Below are positions 6,722-7,023 of a stretch of 7,023 nt of DNA, piece after piece. The notes below the pieces were generated by a model. It made no database searches. It had not been told where the DNA came from and was given only the letters and a program-made list of their open reading frames with translations. Position numbers and translations under genes: made by a program. Source of the DNA: Bacillota bacterium (GTDB taxonomy: Bacteria; Bacillota; Clostridia; Christensenellales; Aristaeellaceae); NCBI GenBank assembly GCA_023458835.1, contig JAEWWY010000509.1, forward strand, positions 1-7,023. The letters are read 5' to 3'. The first letter of the stretch is position 1. The number at the start of each line of letters is the position of its first letter.

Positions 6722-6728
6722 ATTTTCC

Positions 6729-7023
6729 GTGAGCAAAGTCCATGTATTCGACCATCCGCTGATCCAGCACAAGTTGAGCCTTATGCGGGACAAGAACACC
6801 GGTGCCAAAGAATTCCGTGAGCTCCTTGAGGAGATTTCCATGCTGATGGTGTACGAGGTGACAAGGGACCTTCCCACGGAAGAAGTGGACGTGGAAACGC
6901 CCATCTGCCGGACCAAAACGCGGGTTTTAAGCGGCAAGAAGTTGGGCATTGTCCCCATCTTGCGGGCTGGCCTTGGCATGGAGGACGGCGTAACCAAGCT
7001 GGTTCCGGCAGCCAGAATAGGCC
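6729..7023 (+). CDS. upp: Uracil phosphoribosyltransferase (3' truncated, GTG start)
   Basis: The first 98 residues of the pyrimidine salvage enzyme that joins uracil and PRPP to make UMP in the cytoplasm. The protein begins (M)SKVHVFDHPLIQHKLSLMR, followed by NTGAKEFRELLEE, EVTRDLPTEEVDVETP and GKKLGIVPILRAGLGMEDG, all closely matching Bacillus subtilis Upp as I recall it. The usual length is about 209 residues. The PRPP-binding loop and uracil-binding motif of the C-terminal half lie beyond the right edge. The GTG start is set by AAGGAGG 7 bases upstream and by the family N-terminus beginning at the next codons. Expression probably depends on the promoter at 6473-6501 and passage through the hairpin at 6678-6711. 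Confidence 0.96.
   Translation, partial: MSKVHVFDHPLIQHKLSLMRDKNTGAKEFRELLEEISMLMVYEVTRDLPTEEVDVETPICRTKTRVLSGKKLGIVPILRAGLGMEDGVTKLVPAARIG

Overview
The window looks like ordinary chromosomal DNA from an anaerobic, fermentative, Gram-positive bacterium of the Clostridia (Bacillota) type with moderately high GC. The grounds are an [FeFe] hydrogenase catalytic subunit, Bacillota-like Upp and nicotinate phosphoribosyltransferase sequences, strong AAGGAGG-type ribosome binding sites, and sigma-A promoters close to TTGACA-N17-TATAAT. Genus cannot be decided from the sequence alone.

Layout, left to right. Positions 2-865 (+) hold the C-terminal 287 residues of an [FeFe] hydrogenase H-cluster domain whose 5' part lies outside the window. 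It converges on a minus-strand gene (930-2405), an exported trypsin/HtrA-like serine protease with a fibronectin-III-like C-terminal region. A hairpin with T-tracts on both sides (877-915) lies between them and can end transcription from either side. The protease has its own promoter (2464-2492). To its right is a minus-strand operon read lgt (5220-6326), pncB (3751-5187), serine hydrolase of the beta-lactamase fold (2530-3723). It starts at a perfect consensus promoter (6355-6383), with gaps of 32 and 27 bases between genes and a strong ribosome binding site before pncB and the hydrolase. At the right edge, upp (uracil phosphoribosyltransferase) begins with GTG at 6729 on the plus strand and runs off the window.

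The 402-base divergent gap 6327-6728 holds the lgt promoter and SD, about 90 bases with no recognisable feature (6384-6472), a near-consensus plus-strand promoter (6473-6501), and a leader of about 220 bases. The leader has several complementary segments and ends in a terminator-like hairpin (6678-6711) just before the upp ribosome binding site. The gap 2406-2529 holds the protease promoter and 5' UTR, with no convincing terminator for the upstream operon.

Functions. pncB (NAD salvage from nicotinate) and upp (UMP salvage from uracil) are both PRPP-using salvage enzymes placed on either side of one divergent control region. Lgt lipidates exported prolipoproteins. The hydrogenase disposes of reducing power as H2. 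No mobile element, CRISPR array, tRNA or rRNA was seen. The best candidates for something undescribed are the structured upp leader, the extra membrane region at the end of Lgt, and the Ser in place of a cluster-ligand Cys in the hydrogenase.
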